From positions 2,666,001 through 2,730,000 of the forward strand of contig NZ_CP165734.1 in NCBI RefSeq assembly GCF_041200145.1: a stretch of DNA of 64,000 nucleotides, written 5' to 3'. The notes below the pieces were generated by a model. That model made no database searches, was not told the origin of the DNA, and saw nothing but the letters and a program-made list of their open reading frames with translations. Origin of the DNA: Bradyrhizobium sp. LLZ17. GTDB taxonomy: Bacteria; Pseudomonadota; Alphaproteobacteria; Rhizobiales; Xanthobacteraceae. How positions within the stretch are numbered: the first letter of the stretch is position 1; every line of letters begins with the position of its first letter. This document shows positions 18,652-28,190 of the stretch, piece by piece. The translations under genes and the position numbers were made by a program.

Positions 18652-19464
18652 ATGCAAGGCCCTGAGGACGATGCCGGCCTCACCGGCAAGGTGGCATTGA
18701 TCAGCGGCGGCGGCGCCGCAGGCGACGGGATCGGCAACGGTCGCGCCGCAGCCATCCTGCTCGCCCGCGCCGGCGCAAAGGTGCTGGTCGCCGATCGCGA
18801 CCTCAAGCTCGCCGAGCGCACGGTGGAGATGATCGCAGCCGAAGGCGGCACGGCCGCGGCGCATGGCGGCGATGTCACCAGCGAGAACGACTGCAGGGCG
18901 CTGGTCGAAGCCGCGCTGGATCGCTGGGGCCGGCTCGATTTCCTCGACAACAATGTCGGCATCGGCAGCCGCGGCAGCGTGGTGGATGAGACGCCGGAGC
19001 AATATCGGCGCGTCATGCAGGTCAATGTCGAAAGCATGTTCCTGCTGTCGAAGCATGCAATTCCTGCCATGATCAAGACCGCCAAAGGCGGCGCGATCGT
19101 CAACATCTCCTCGATCTCGGCACTGCGGCCGCGGGGGCTCACGAGCTACACCACCTCGAAAGCGGCGATCATCGGCCTGACCCGGGCGATGGCGGTCGAT
19201 CACGGCCGCGACAACATCCGCGTCAACTGCATCTGCCCGGGGCCGATCTACACGCCGATGGTCTATGCGCGGGGCATGAGCGAGCAGGCCCGGGCCCAGC
19301 GCGCCAAAGCTTCCGTGCTGAGAGTCGAAGGCACCGGCTGGGACATCGGCCACGCCGTCAAGTTCCTGCTCGGCAACTTTGCGCGCTACATCACCGGCCA
19401 GGTGCTGGTGGTCGACGGCGGCGTGACGCTGCAAGCTCCCGAACGTGAATCACAAGAACATTAA
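18652..19464 (+). CDS. SDR family oxidoreductase
   Basis: 270 residues. The cofactor loop is of the longer GGGAAGDGIGNGRA type, and the Ser-Tyr-Lys triad is seen in ISSISA and YTTSKAA, with the NNVG motif before it. NAD(P)-dependent oxidation or reduction of an alcohol or keto group is expected. ATG at 18652 is preceded by GGGAAG. It is the first of three genes (SDR, CMD-family, SDR) spaced by 18 and 1 bases. Its loop motif is shared with the third gene, so the two SDRs are paralogues acting in one pathway whose substrate is unknown. Confidence 0.85.
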   Translation: MQGPEDDAGLTGKVALISGGGAAGDGIGNGRAAAILLARAGAKVLVADRDLKLAERTVEMIAAEGGTAAAHGGDVTSENDCRALVEAALDRWGRLDFLDNNVGIGSRGSVVDETPEQYRRVMQVNVESMFLLSKHAIPAMIKTAKGGAIVNISSISALRPRGLTSYTTSKAAIIGLTRAMAVDHGRDNIRVNCICPGPIYTPMVYARGMSEQARAQRAKASVLRVEGTGWDIGHAVKFLLGNFARYITGQVLVVDGGVTLQAPERESQEH

Positions 19465-19482
19465 GCAAGGAAGGAAACAGGG

Positions 19483-20037
19483 ATGGCCCGCTTGCCCTAT
19501 CTCGAGGCCGACCAGGTCGCGCCCGAATACCGCGATATGCTCAAGCGCAACACCAACCTGCACAAGCTCCTGGTCAATTCACCGGAGATGGCGCGCGCCT
19601 TCAACGGCGTCGGCGGCTATATCCGCTTCGAAAGCAAGCTCGACCCGCGCCTGCGGGAGCTTGCGATCCTCCAGGTCGGCTGGATGGAGAAGTCGGAATA
19701 CGAATTCACCCATCACGTGAAGATCGGCAAGGAATTCGGCGTCACCGACGAGGATATCGCGGGCCTGATCGCGGAGACCGAAGGCAAGCCGTCGAAGCTC
19801 GAGCCGCTGGCGAGCGCGATCCTGAAAGGCGCCCGCGAGATGGTGCGCCAGCTTGCGATGTCGGATTCGACCTTCGCCGAGATCAAGACACATCTCTCCG
19901 ACGAGCACATGGTCGATCTCGTGCTGACTATCGCTTTCTATTGCGGCGTGGTGCGCGTGCTCGCCACCATGAAGATCGACAACGAGTCAACCTACAAAGA
20001 GGTACTCCAGCAGTACCCGATCCCGGGAGTGAACTGA
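19483..20037 (+). CDS. Carboxymuconolactone decarboxylase-family protein
   Basis: 184 residues, all-helical CMD/AhpD-like protein. The region LRELAILQVGWMEKSEYEFTHH fits the family, but the AhpD CxxC redox pair is replaced, so it is probably not a peroxidase; the His of the EFTHH stretch remains. It lies between two SDR genes and ends one base before the next ATG. A decarboxylase or lactone-hydrolysis role in the same pathway is an inference from position. Confidence 0.78.
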   Translation: MARLPYLEADQVAPEYRDMLKRNTNLHKLLVNSPEMARAFNGVGGYIRFESKLDPRLRELAILQVGWMEKSEYEFTHHVKIGKEFGVTDEDIAGLIAETEGKPSKLEPLASAILKGAREMVRQLAMSDSTFAEIKTHLSDEHMVDLVLTIAFYCGVVRVLATMKIDNESTYKEVLQQYPIPGVN

Positions 20038-20038
20038 C

Positions 20039-20839
20039 ATGCGCTTGAAAGACAAGATCGCGATCGTCGTCGGCGCCGGCCAGAGCCCCGGCGAAGGCAT
20101 GGGCAACGGCCGTGCCACGGCGCTGACCTTCGCGCGCGAGGGCGCGAAAGTGCTGTGCGTGGATCATCATCTGGAATCGGCGCAGGAAACCGCGGCGATG
20201 ATCGCCGCCGAACGCGGCACTGCAGCCGCCTTCAGGGCCGATGTCACCAAATCCTCGGACATCAAGGCGATGGTGGCGGACGCGCAATCGCGCTGGGGCC
20301 GGATCGACGTGCTGCACAACAATGTCGGCGTCAGCCTGTCCGGCGGCGACGCCGAATTGCTTCAGCTGACCGAAGAAGCCTTCGACCGCGTCGTCGCCAT
20401 CAATCTGAAGAGCTGCATTCTGACGGCGAAAGAGGTGATCCCGATGATGCGCGCGCTGAACAGCGGTGTCATCATCAACATCTCCTCGATGGCTGCGATC
20501 ACCACCTATCCCTATGTCGCCTACAAGGCAACGAAGTCGGCGATGATCGCCTTCACCGAACAGCTCGCCTATCAGAACGCCGAGTATGGCATCCGCGCCA
20601 ACGTCATTTTGCCGGGCCTGATGAACACGCCGATGGCGGTCGATACTCGCGCCCGCGAATGGTCCAAGACCCGCGCCGAAGTCGAAGCCGAGCGCGACAG
20701 CAAGGTGCCGCTGCGAAAGAAGATGGGGACAGCATGGGACGTCGCAAACGCCGCGTTGTTCCTGGCGTCGGATGAAGCGAATTTTATTACGGGTGTCACG
20801 CTGCCGGTGGATGGTGGCGCGAGTGTGAGACGGGGGTAG
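20039..20839 (+). CDS. SDR family oxidoreductase
   Basis: 266 residues with the same cofactor loop type as the first SDR of the operon (GAGQSPGEGMGNGRA), an NNVG motif, and Ser/Tyr/Lys in ISSMAA and YVAYKATKSA. The C-terminus ends in the common TGVTLPVDGGAS. It starts one base after the CMD gene's stop. Probably oxidises the product of a neighbouring step. Ends at a hairpin-rich repeat. Confidence 0.85.
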   Translation: MRLKDKIAIVVGAGQSPGEGMGNGRATALTFAREGAKVLCVDHHLESAQETAAMIAAERGTAAAFRADVTKSSDIKAMVADAQSRWGRIDVLHNNVGVSLSGGDAELLQLTEEAFDRVVAINLKSCILTAKEVIPMMRALNSGVIINISSMAAITTYPYVAYKATKSAMIAFTEQLAYQNAEYGIRANVILPGLMNTPMAVDTRAREWSKTRAEVEAERDSKVPLRKKMGTAWDVANAALFLASDEANFITGVTLPVDGGASVRRG

Positions 20840-20842
20840 TCT

Positions 20843-20990
20843 TCTCCCTCTCCCCGTTCTTACGGGGAGAGGGTTGGGGTGAGGGGCTGCTTCCGCAATC
20901 ACAATGGCAGTTGGACTCGCGGAGAGTCCCCCTCACCCGGAATTTGCTCTCGCAAATTCCGGCCTCTCCCCGCACGCGGGGAGAGACGAA
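20843..20990. repeat. Intergenic hairpin-rich repeat (CTCTCCCC family)
   Basis: Several inverted repeats in about 150 bases: CCTCTCCCC with GGGGAGAGG (twice, at both ends), GGGTGAGGGG with CCCCCTCACCC, and a GGAATTTGC-TCTC-GCAAATTCC hairpin. A related element lies at 38405-38520. Such elements are common between genes in bradyrhizobia; this one probably also ends transcription of the SDR operon and the convergent dehydrogenase. Confidence 0.7.
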
Positions 20991-21000
20991 GGGACCTCGC

Positions 21001-22338
21001 TCACTGCGGCGCGCGCGTCACCCGCCAGATCGTGCCGCCGGTGTCCTCCGAGATCAGCAGCGATCCATCCTTGGCCACCGCGATCCCGACCGGCCGTCCC
21101 CACACCTGCGTGTCGTTGACGACGAAGCCCGTGACAAAGTCCTCGTACTCCCCGGTCGGCTTGCCGTCCTTGATCCGGATGCGGATCACCTTGTAGCCGG
21201 TGCGCTTGGAGCGATTCCAGGAGCCGTGCTCGGCGGCGAAGGCGTCGCCTTGATACTCGGACGGAAACTGCGTGCCCTGATAGAAGGTCATGCCGAGGGA
21301 GGCCGAGTGCGCCTGCACCAGCACGTCCGGAATCGTCACCTTGTCCTTGAGGTCCGGGCGTGCGCCGGCGTGGCGTGGGTCTTCGTTATTGCCGATATAG
21401 AACCACGGCCAGCCATAGAACGCGCCCTCCTTCACGCTGGTCACGTAGTCGGGCACCAGATCGTCGCCGAGGCCATCGCGCTCGTTGGTCGAGCACCAGA
21501 GCAACCCGGTCTGCGGCTGGATGGCAAGGCCGACGCAGTTGCGGATGCCGGTCGCATAGACTTTCCGGTCCTTCCCCTCGGGATTGAAAGCGAGCACCGC
21601 GGCGCGCTCGGCCTCGTAGCCCCAGGACGCACCGAGCGGCTGGGTGCGTGACCACGCCTCGAGCCCGCCGGGCGGGTTACCCATGCCTTCGCCGTCGTTG
21701 CTGGCGGAACCGACCGACACCAGCATGCGCTTGCCATCAGGCGTGAACACGATGTCGCGGGTGGAATGGCCCGATCCCTGCGCCAGGTTTGCCACCACGA
21801 CATCGGGCTTGGCTGACGCCTTCAGATCGCCGGCATGATAGGGAAAGCGGACCGCATTGCCGGCGTTGGCGACATAGACCCATTGCGGGTTGTCGCCGCT
21901 CGGGAAGAAGGCGATGCCGAAGGGACGGGTGAGTCCGCTGGCATAGACCTCGTTGGTTGCGACCTTGGTGCCGCCCTCCCCGAGACGCAGCACGCGAATA
22001 CGCCCTGACCCGGTCTCGGCAACGAAGATATCGCCATTGGGCGCGACACGCAGCACGCGCGGGTCGGACAGGCCATCAGCCAAAAGCTCGATCCTGAATC
22101 CTTCCGGCACGAGCGGCGTGGCACTGCCGCGCGCCGTCACGCGCGTGGGGTTGGCGACCGATGGCGTGGCGCCGGGTTTGGCCAGATCCTGCGGGCGGAT
22201 CAGCCTGACCACGCCGGGCTCGTCGGCGTGCCAACTGCCGTATGCGTCCTTGCCTTGCAGCACGGGCTCTGCTTGCGCGCCGGCGCAGGCTGCGAAAAGC
22301 CAGGTTGGCACGATCATGAGCGAAACATGAATCCTCAC
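21001..22338 (-). CDS. PQQ-dependent-type sorbosone/glucose dehydrogenase (beta-propeller)
   Basis: 445 residues. A short hydrophobic N-terminus ending in CAGAQAEP suggests export to the periplasm. The six-bladed propeller of soluble glucose/sorbosone dehydrogenases follows: GFRIELLADGLSDPRVL, LTRPFGIAF, ATGIRNCVGLA, YGWPWFYIG and the late WGRPVGIAV. GTG at 22338, preceded by GGGAGG, is used as start. It would oxidise aldoses with PQQ as cofactor. It runs away from puuD and stands alone. Confidence 0.8.
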   Translation of the reverse strand: MRIHVSLMIVPTWLFAACAGAQAEPVLQGKDAYGSWHADEPGVVRLIRPQDLAKPGATPSVANPTRVTARGSATPLVPEGFRIELLADGLSDPRVLRVAPNGDIFVAETGSGRIRVLRLGEGGTKVATNEVYASGLTRPFGIAFFPSGDNPQWVYVANAGNAVRFPYHAGDLKASAKPDVVVANLAQGSGHSTRDIVFTPDGKRMLVSVGSASNDGEGMGNPPGGLEAWSRTQPLGASWGYEAERAAVLAFNPEGKDRKVYATGIRNCVGLAIQPQTGLLWCSTNERDGLGDDLVPDYVTSVKEGAFYGWPWFYIGNNEDPRHAGARPDLKDKVTIPDVLVQAHSASLGMTFYQGTQFPSEYQGDAFAAEHGSWNRSKRTGYKVIRIRIKDGKPTGEYEDFVTGFVVNDTQVWGRPVGIAVAKDGSLLISEDTGGTIWRVTRAPQ

Positions 22339-22519
22339 GTCATCTTCCTCCCGGACTTCACTGCCAAATCCCACGTCAGCTCATGCCCGCACGATGTGCA
22401 ACAGCACGGGTCCATCGTACTGGAAAACAACGCGGATCGGTGCGACACATTGTAAGGGGACGACCGCCGGTTGCGGTCATCAAAGCTGCGGCATCGATGT
22501 CGCGATTGATGGGGTGATC

Positions 22520-23713
22520 ATGTGGGGATCGATCTTATCGGAGTGGGTGAGCCTGCTGCTACGCTGGCTGCATGTGGTGGCGGCGATCGGCTGGATCGGC
22601 AGTTCGTTCTACTTCATCCATCTCGACCTCAGCTTGAAGCCGAAATCTGACCTGCCGGACGGCGTGCAGGGCGAAGCCTGGCAGGTCCATGGCGGCGGCT
22701 TCTACCGGATCATGAAATATCTGGTGGCCCCGAGTCAGATGCCGGAAGAGCTGACCTGGTTCAAATGGGAGGCCTACACCACCTGGCTGTCCGGCTTTGC
22801 GCTGATGGTGGTGGTCTACTATCTCGATGCCGATCTGTTCCTGGTCGACAGATCGACCCTCGACCTCACGCCGCTCCAGGCCGGGCTGTTCAGCTTCTCA
22901 AGTTTGGCGCTGGCCTGGCTGCTTTACGAGATCGCCTGCCGCACCGGGCTGGCGCAGCGCGAGCTGCCCTTCGCCATTGGCGGTTATCTGTTCCTGGTCG
23001 CGCTGACCTATGTGTTCACGCATGTGCTGAGCGGCCGCGGCGCCTTCAACCAGATCGCGGCGATCATCGGCACCATCATGGTCGCCAACGTGTTCGCGCT
23101 GGTCATCCCGAACCAGAAGAAGATCGTGGCAGCACTGATCGCGGGACAGGCGCCGGATCCGAAACTCGGCAAGACCAGCAAGGAGCGCTCGGTCCACAAC
23201 AACTATCTGACGCTCCCGGTGATCGTGCTGATGATCAGCAACCACTATCCCCTGCTCTACGCTACCCGCTTCAACTGGATCATCGTCGCGATCGTGCTGG
23301 CGCTCGGGCCGGTGATCCGCCACTTCTTCAACGAGCGGCACGCCGGCCGCAAATCGCCGTGGTGGGTGTGGGGCATCGCGGCGGCGGGAGCGATCGCGAT
23401 TTTCTTTCTCTCCGCCGCCGGCCCCCGCGAGGTGAAGACGGGCGCGCTGTCGGCGCAGCCCACGGTCGCCGATGTCGAGGAGATCGTGATGTCCCGATGC
23501 AGCATGTGCCACGCGGCCGAGCCGGTCTGGGCCGGCATCGTGACCGCGCCGAAGGGCATCATGCTCGACGCGCCCGAGCATATCCATCGCAACATCCGCC
23601 TGATCGGCCGCGTCGCCGCCTGGTCCAACGCAATGCCGCCGGGCAACATCACCGAGATGACCAGCGAGGAGCGCGCCATCCTCGCCGCCTATCTCAGCGA
23701 GCAGGATCACTGA
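22520..23713 (+). CDS. puuD: Membrane-bound urate hydroxylase with cytochrome c domain
   Basis: 397 residues: about eight or nine membrane helices, with the N-terminal SLLLRWLHVVAAIGWIGSSF typical of PuuD, and a C-terminal cytochrome c domain with CSMCH (Cys327, Cys330, His331) and a later Met in NAMPPGN as axial ligand. PuuD oxidises urate to 5-hydroxyisourate and passes electrons to the respiratory chain. ATG at 22520 follows GATGGGG. No other ureide gene adjoins it. The NCS2 permease and ureide-like hydrolase 13 kb away may serve related chemistry. Confidence 0.88.
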   Translation: MWGSILSEWVSLLLRWLHVVAAIGWIGSSFYFIHLDLSLKPKSDLPDGVQGEAWQVHGGGFYRIMKYLVAPSQMPEELTWFKWEAYTTWLSGFALMVVVYYLDADLFLVDRSTLDLTPLQAGLFSFSSLALAWLLYEIACRTGLAQRELPFAIGGYLFLVALTYVFTHVLSGRGAFNQIAAIIGTIMVANVFALVIPNQKKIVAALIAGQAPDPKLGKTSKERSVHNNYLTLPVIVLMISNHYPLLYATRFNWIIVAIVLALGPVIRHFFNERHAGRKSPWWVWGIAAAGAIAIFFLSAAGPREVKTGALSAQPTVADVEEIVMSRCSMCHAAEPVWAGIVTAPKGIMLDAPEHIHRNIRLIGRVAAWSNAMPPGNITEMTSEERAILAAYLSEQDH

Positions 23714-23872
23714 CGCCATCGATCGCGGCGCGTCGATGCGGCGTTTCGCGGAACGAAATTCCGCATCTGCCGGCGATTTCAAAATGACTTGAGCGCCTAT
23801 CGGGCGTAGATAAGGCGGGCGGCCGCGTGGGCCGTCGAAAGTCAGTTTGCATTTGCGCCTAAGGACATCACA

Positions 23873-24730
23873 GTGGCCCTAAAGAACGTCATCGGTATCG
23901 ACCACGCCGTGGTCATGGTGAAAGACCTCGACAAGGCTGCCGAGAACTACAGAAATCTCGGCTTTACGATCTCGCCGCGCGGCACCCATAGCGCGCATAT
24001 GGGCACCGGCAATTACACGATCATGTTCGACCCGGACTATATGGAGCTGCTCGGCGTGCTCGCCGCGACCGAACACAACGCGCCGGCGCGCGCGTTTCTC
24101 GACCAGCGCGGCGAGGGCATCGAGCGCATCGCCTTCACCGCGGTCGATTCCACCGCCGGCGCCGAGGAGATCCGCGCGCGCGGGCTCGAGCCGATCGGCC
24201 CGACCGACTTCGAACGGCCGGTGATGCTGCCGAACGGCACGGTCTCCGCCGCAAAATTCCGCACCTTCATGTGGCCGACCGCTGAAGCGCCCGGCGGCGT
24301 GCGCATCTTCGCCTGCCAGCACAAGACGCGCGAAACGGTTTGGATACCCGAACTGATGGCACACGCCAATGCGGCGAAGCGGATCAAGCAGACGTTGATC
24401 GCAACGCCGCAGCCCGCAAAGGAAGCTGCGCATCTGGGTCGACTGGTCGATCGCGAACCCGCGGCGGAAGCCAATGGCGCGGTGACCGTGCCCTCCGGCG
24501 GTGATCGTGCCGACTTCGTTTATCTGACACTGGACCAACTCGGGAAACGCTATCCCGGCGTGCCGCTCGCGGGCCTCTCCGAGCGCGGCGGCGCGGCGCT
24601 GGTTCTTGTCAGCGGCGATCTCGCGGCGACCGAGAAGGCGCTGGGTTCAGCGGGTATGCGCAGCGGGGCGGCCATCTGCGTGCCGCCGGCCAAAGCCAAC
24701 GGCACCCTGCTCGCCTTCATTGCCGGCTGA
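23873..24730 (+). CDS. VOC superfamily (glyoxalase-like domain) protein
   Basis: 285 residues. The first half is a clear VOC module (GIDHAVVMVKDLDKAAENYR, with His near the start and Glu in YMELLGV as likely metal ligands); the second half is a degenerate repeat of the fold. GTG at 23873 has AAGGA eight bases upstream. It resembles the large glyoxalase-like proteins of unknown substrate (Glyoxalase_3 type). Single gene, unrelated to puuD by any visible link. Confidence 0.75.
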   Translation: MALKNVIGIDHAVVMVKDLDKAAENYRNLGFTISPRGTHSAHMGTGNYTIMFDPDYMELLGVLAATEHNAPARAFLDQRGEGIERIAFTAVDSTAGAEEIRARGLEPIGPTDFERPVMLPNGTVSAAKFRTFMWPTAEAPGGVRIFACQHKTRETVWIPELMAHANAAKRIKQTLIATPQPAKEAAHLGRLVDREPAAEANGAVTVPSGGDRADFVYLTLDQLGKRYPGVPLAGLSERGGAALVLVSGDLAATEKALGSAGMRSGAAICVPPAKANGTLLAFIAG

Positions 24731-24807
24731 TTTGAGCTAATTCTTTAACAAGCGTTTACCGCGTTGGCCCTAGGATTTCAGCTATCCACGCCGCCGGGAC
24801 CAAGCGC

Positions 24808-25083
24808 ATGTTTAAAGAGGGCTCGCCGATCGCCTATGACGCGCCGGCCGAACTGAAGAAGTGGCCGTCGCTGAAAGGCGAGAGGCAGAAGGACAGAGGT
24901 CCGCCCTATCTCGTCTACAACGGCACGCTCGCCGATTGCGTCCGCGAACTCATGGAAAAGCCGATCAAGGGCATCTCGCTCTACGACATCATGACGCCGC
25001 CGCAAGCGGCCTTCGAGCAGACCGTGCTGTCGCCCGGCGATGCTGCCGAGATCGCGATGCGCAAGGACTTTCCGAAGGCGTAA
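24808..25083 (+). CDS. Small conserved-type hypothetical protein
   Basis: 91 residues, no signal peptide or membrane helix. I do not recognise a domain. The sequence looks coding: balanced composition, codon use like its neighbours, and a GGGAC ahead of the ATG. It lies 77 bases after the VOC gene and could be cotranscribed. Function unknown. Confidence 0.6.
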   Translation: MFKEGSPIAYDAPAELKKWPSLKGERQKDRGPPYLVYNGTLADCVRELMEKPIKGISLYDIMTPPQAAFEQTVLSPGDAAEIAMRKDFPKA

Positions 25084-25290
25084 GCAACACCCGTCTTCAG
25101 TCATCACGCTTGAAACCTTATATTGCCCGGGTTCCGGATCAGCGGGCGGGATCGCATTTTCTGCTGCGGGAACACCGTACTAACACCGGGCTGTCTTCCG
25201 GAATCGCAGCTTCGCCGCAATTGCGGTTAATAAGTCCTTGTCACCGGCGCACGCCGGTTGTTCCCCCACAGTTCGAGGACTTTGACCGAG

Positions 25291-26242
25291 ATGCGATTTC
25301 TCGTCGCGGCTTGCGCTGCGTTTCTGGCTCTGATGTGCGACGTCGGCTCGCCGCCGCCGTCGCAGGCCTCACACGTCGACAACGCCACGCCCAAAGCCGA
25401 TCGTGGACCTTCACTCGTCCCCCCTCGCCGAACTCTTCCTCGCAAGCGTACAGGCCATCGAGCTCGCGAATGCGCGGGCGTCGTACGCGGAGGCGGTCGA
25501 GCCGGCGAGCGCGGATGAAACCGCCGCGCAAGCGCCGGCTTCGCCGACTGAACAATTCTGCCACGCGCTCAGGGAAGCGGCCGAACAGAGCGGCATTCCC
25601 GTGCCGTTCTTCGCCCGCCTGCTCTGGCAGGAGAGCCGCTTTCGCTCCGACGAAGTCAGCCAGGCCGGCGCGCAAGGCGTCGCGCAGTTCATGCCGCAGA
25701 CGGCCGCGGAAGTCGGTCTCGATGATCCCTTCGATGCGATGAAGGCGCTACCCGCGTCGGCAAAGTTCCTGCGCAAGCTCCGTGACGATTTTGGCAATCT
25801 CGGCCTCGCGGCGGCCGCCTACAACGCAGGCCCCGGCCGCATCCAGAAATGGCTCGCCAAGGAAAGCGAGCTGCCGCGCGAGACACGCGACTATGTCCGG
25901 ATCATCACCGGCACCAAGGCGGAGGATTGGACCGAGCGTTCTGCGGCCCTGGCGATCCGGATCGACCTGCCGCGCGAAGCACCCTGCGAAGGTGTCGGAA
26001 ACCTCTCGAAGACGAAGGACGTCGCCTGGGTTCCGGTGAACCTGGCGCCGGCGGTCACCACCATCATTCGCAATGCGGAGGCAGCGATCACCAACCGCGC
26101 ACGCAAGCGGTTCGCGTCCTTGCTCAGGAAGAATGCGTCGGCTCGCGGCAAGGCACGCAGCATCGTGGCGACGCGGGCCGCCGGCAAGAACGCACGGGCT
26201 CGCGCAATCCACGTCGCGTCGCGCGAACGTTCCGCCAGCTAA
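25291..26242 (+). pseudogene. Lytic murein transglycosylase (SLT), frameshifted after the signal peptide
   Basis: The SLT domain frame (from a GTG at 25403) carries the catalytic Glu in LLWQESRF, the QGVAQFMPQTA loop and AAYNAGPGR, so the enzyme domain is intact. It has no signal peptide in that frame. A perfect export signal (MRFLVAACAAFLALMCDV) starts at 25291 in another frame. The two would join if the C6 run at 25419-25424 were C5. Without repair the enzyme would stay in the cytosol. The C-terminus is Lys/Arg-rich. The 206 bases upstream hold no gene. Confidence 0.75.
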
Positions 26243-26265
26243 GCCGCCGGCGGAACGACACGATG

Positions 26266-26292
26266 AGCCCGTCGTCAGTTCGGCGGGCTTTT
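26266..26292 (+). terminator. Hairpin terminator after the transglycosylase
   Basis: AGCCCG pairs with CGGGCT across a 12-base loop and is followed by TTT on the plus strand. It overlaps the last codons of the convergent L,D-transpeptidase gene. Confidence 0.45.
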
Positions 26293-27309
26293 CGTCGTTG
26301 CCTGTTGCGACACCTTGGATGAGGCTTCGGTCGGCGCGTCCAGGAAAGCCACCGGCGTGCCGCGCTTGACGCTCGCGCCAAGCGTATGCGCGTCCCAATT
26401 GGTCAATCGTACGCAGCCGTGCGATTCGGACTTGCTGATCTTGCCGGGATAAGCGGTGCCGTGAATGCCATAGCCCTGCGCCGACAAATTGATCCAGTAT
26501 GAGCCGACCGGATTGTTCGGCCCGGGCTTGATCGTGAATGGCTTCCTGGATTTGACGCCTGCAAACTTGTAATCCGGATTGTAGCGGTAGGTCGGGTTTT
26601 CATGCGCGTCGGTCACTTTCAGCGTTCCGCTCGGCGTCGGCTTCTCGGAGCTCCCGACCGTCGCCGGATAGAAGGCGAGCAGCTGTCCCGACGCATCGAA
26701 TGCCTTCAGCGTCTGTCGCGTCTTGTCGACCTCGATGCGCGCGACCGGCATCGGATCGGGCTTCAAGTCGACATTCGCAACCGCGATGGTCTCGCCGGGT
26801 CTGTCAAATTTCTTGCCGGGATTGATCTTTGCGAGCAGCTCCTCGCTCATGTGGAATTTCTCGGCGAGCGCCTCGCGCGGGCTGGTATAGCTGAGCGCGG
26901 GCAGGCTTTTCATCTGCTCCATCCTCGTCGGTAGTTTCTTGAGGAACGGTCCCTTCACGTCGGCATCCGCGATCCTGTAATCGACGATGACAGGGCCGTC
27001 GGCGGTCGCGGCAAGCTTGTCCCAGAGTTCCGGCGTGATCGCCTTGTCGAAAGTCAGGCCGTTGGCATCGGCAAAGGCGGTAAGCGCCTTCTGCGCGTTC
27101 TCGCCGAGCTTGCCGTCGATCTCGCCGGGAGAGAAGCGGGCACGGTCGAGCAGGATCTCCAGCTTCGCAATCGATGCGTTGGGCTTGTCACGACCGGGCA
27201 GCTTCGTCGGCAGAGCCGCCTCGTTGATCGCGGCGGCGTCAAGGCGAGCCGCGAGCGCGGGCGTTGCGGCAACAAGCCAGAGTACCAGCGCGGCAAGAAC
27301 TCGGGACAT
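26275..27309 (-). CDS. L,D-transpeptidase (YkuD/ErfK type) with peptidoglycan-binding domain
   Basis: 344 residues with a signal peptide (LAALVLWLVAATPALA), a PG_binding_1 helix bundle around residues 40-90 (LEILLDRARFSPGEIDG), a LysM-like segment near 160-180, and the YkuD domain with catalytic Cys in SESHGCVRLTNWDA and His in IHGTAYPG. It forms 3-3 peptidoglycan cross-links or attaches proteins in the periplasm. ATG at 27309 is used; the longer frame upstream has no export signal. Convergent with the lytic transglycosylase, so two wall-remodelling genes sit side by side. Confidence 0.88.
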   Translation of the reverse strand: MSRVLAALVLWLVAATPALAARLDAAAINEAALPTKLPGRDKPNASIAKLEILLDRARFSPGEIDGKLGENAQKALTAFADANGLTFDKAITPELWDKLAATADGPVIVDYRIADADVKGPFLKKLPTRMEQMKSLPALSYTSPREALAEKFHMSEELLAKINPGKKFDRPGETIAVANVDLKPDPMPVARIEVDKTRQTLKAFDASGQLLAFYPATVGSSEKPTPSGTLKVTDAHENPTYRYNPDYKFAGVKSRKPFTIKPGPNNPVGSYWINLSAQGYGIHGTAYPGKISKSESHGCVRLTNWDAHTLGASVKRGTPVAFLDAPTEASSKVSQQATTKSPPN

Positions 27310-27440
27310 CCTGCGTCTCTCGCGATCGCCCGACCTGCTCGCGAAGAGCCAGCCGGTGTATCCTCGAGCTACCAACTTGCGTTGACATGCGCAGTTCCAG
27401 TTTTTCCCGGCGAAACCGCCATGATCCGAAGGAACCTGCG

Positions 27441-27920
27441 ATGCCGTCGAGAAGCGCCGGGATCATCGCCTACCGAAGCCGGCCTGCCGGCCTCGAGGTC
27501 CTGCTTGTTCATCCCGGCGGGCCGTTCTGGCGCAACAAGGACCTCGGCGCCTGGTCGATCCCGAAGGGCGAGTTCGCCGACGAAGGGGATGCCGAGGCAA
27601 CCGCGCGACGCGAGTTTTTCGAAGAGCTCGGAGTAGAGCTGACGGTGCCGCTGGTCGCGCTCGGTCGGGTCAAGCAGCGCGGCGGCAAGATCGTCACCGC
27701 TTTCGCCGCAGAATTTGATGTCGACGTGGGCAGCATTCGCAGCAACATGTTCGACATCGAATGGCCGCCACGCAGCGGCAAGCGGCAAAGTTTCCCGGAG
27801 GTCGATCGGGCGGAATGGTTTTCGCTCGATGAAGCACGCGAGAAGATCAACGAAGGGCAGCGTCCGCTGCTCGGCCGGCTTTCGCAAAATATGACGGCCG
27901 CATTGACTGCCGCAAAATAA
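27441..27920 (+). CDS. NUDIX hydrolase (COG4119-like)
   Basis: 159 residues. The SAGIIAYR and LLVHPGGPFWRNKDLGAWSIPKGE stretches fit a small NTP-pyrophosphohydrolase-like group. The Nudix box ends well (REFFEELGV), but the first conserved Glu appears one residue early, so the spacing from the leading Gly is off by one. It may still hydrolyse a nucleoside diphosphate derivative. ATG at 27441 follows AAGGA. Single gene. Confidence 0.82.
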   Translation: MPSRSAGIIAYRSRPAGLEVLLVHPGGPFWRNKDLGAWSIPKGEFADEGDAEATARREFFEELGVELTVPLVALGRVKQRGGKIVTAFAAEFDVDVGSIRSNMFDIEWPPRSGKRQSFPEVDRAEWFSLDEAREKINEGQRPLLGRLSQNMTAALTAAK

Positions 27921-28190
27921 AAAAGCGCGAAAACAACCCCATGCACAGTAGCCCGCGTGAGTGAGATCAAGGACTTGCGCCCCCGCAAGGCCGTTTGACT
28001 CGTCGGGCAAAACACTGGCAGGATGGCATCATCGCAGCAATCGTGAACGTCAGACCGCACCCAGCCATGGGCGCGGCGACGCGACTATGCGTAAGCCACT
28101 CATCGACATCGCAAAATCGTAACCCGCGCGCCGCGGTCGCCCTTGCAGGCACCGCGCCCACACGCCTGCACCCGCAAAGGACCCATCGCC

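Noticed and set aside
19483..20037. AhpD-type peroxidase
   Set aside because: The CxxC redox pair is absent, so only the CMD fold is supported.
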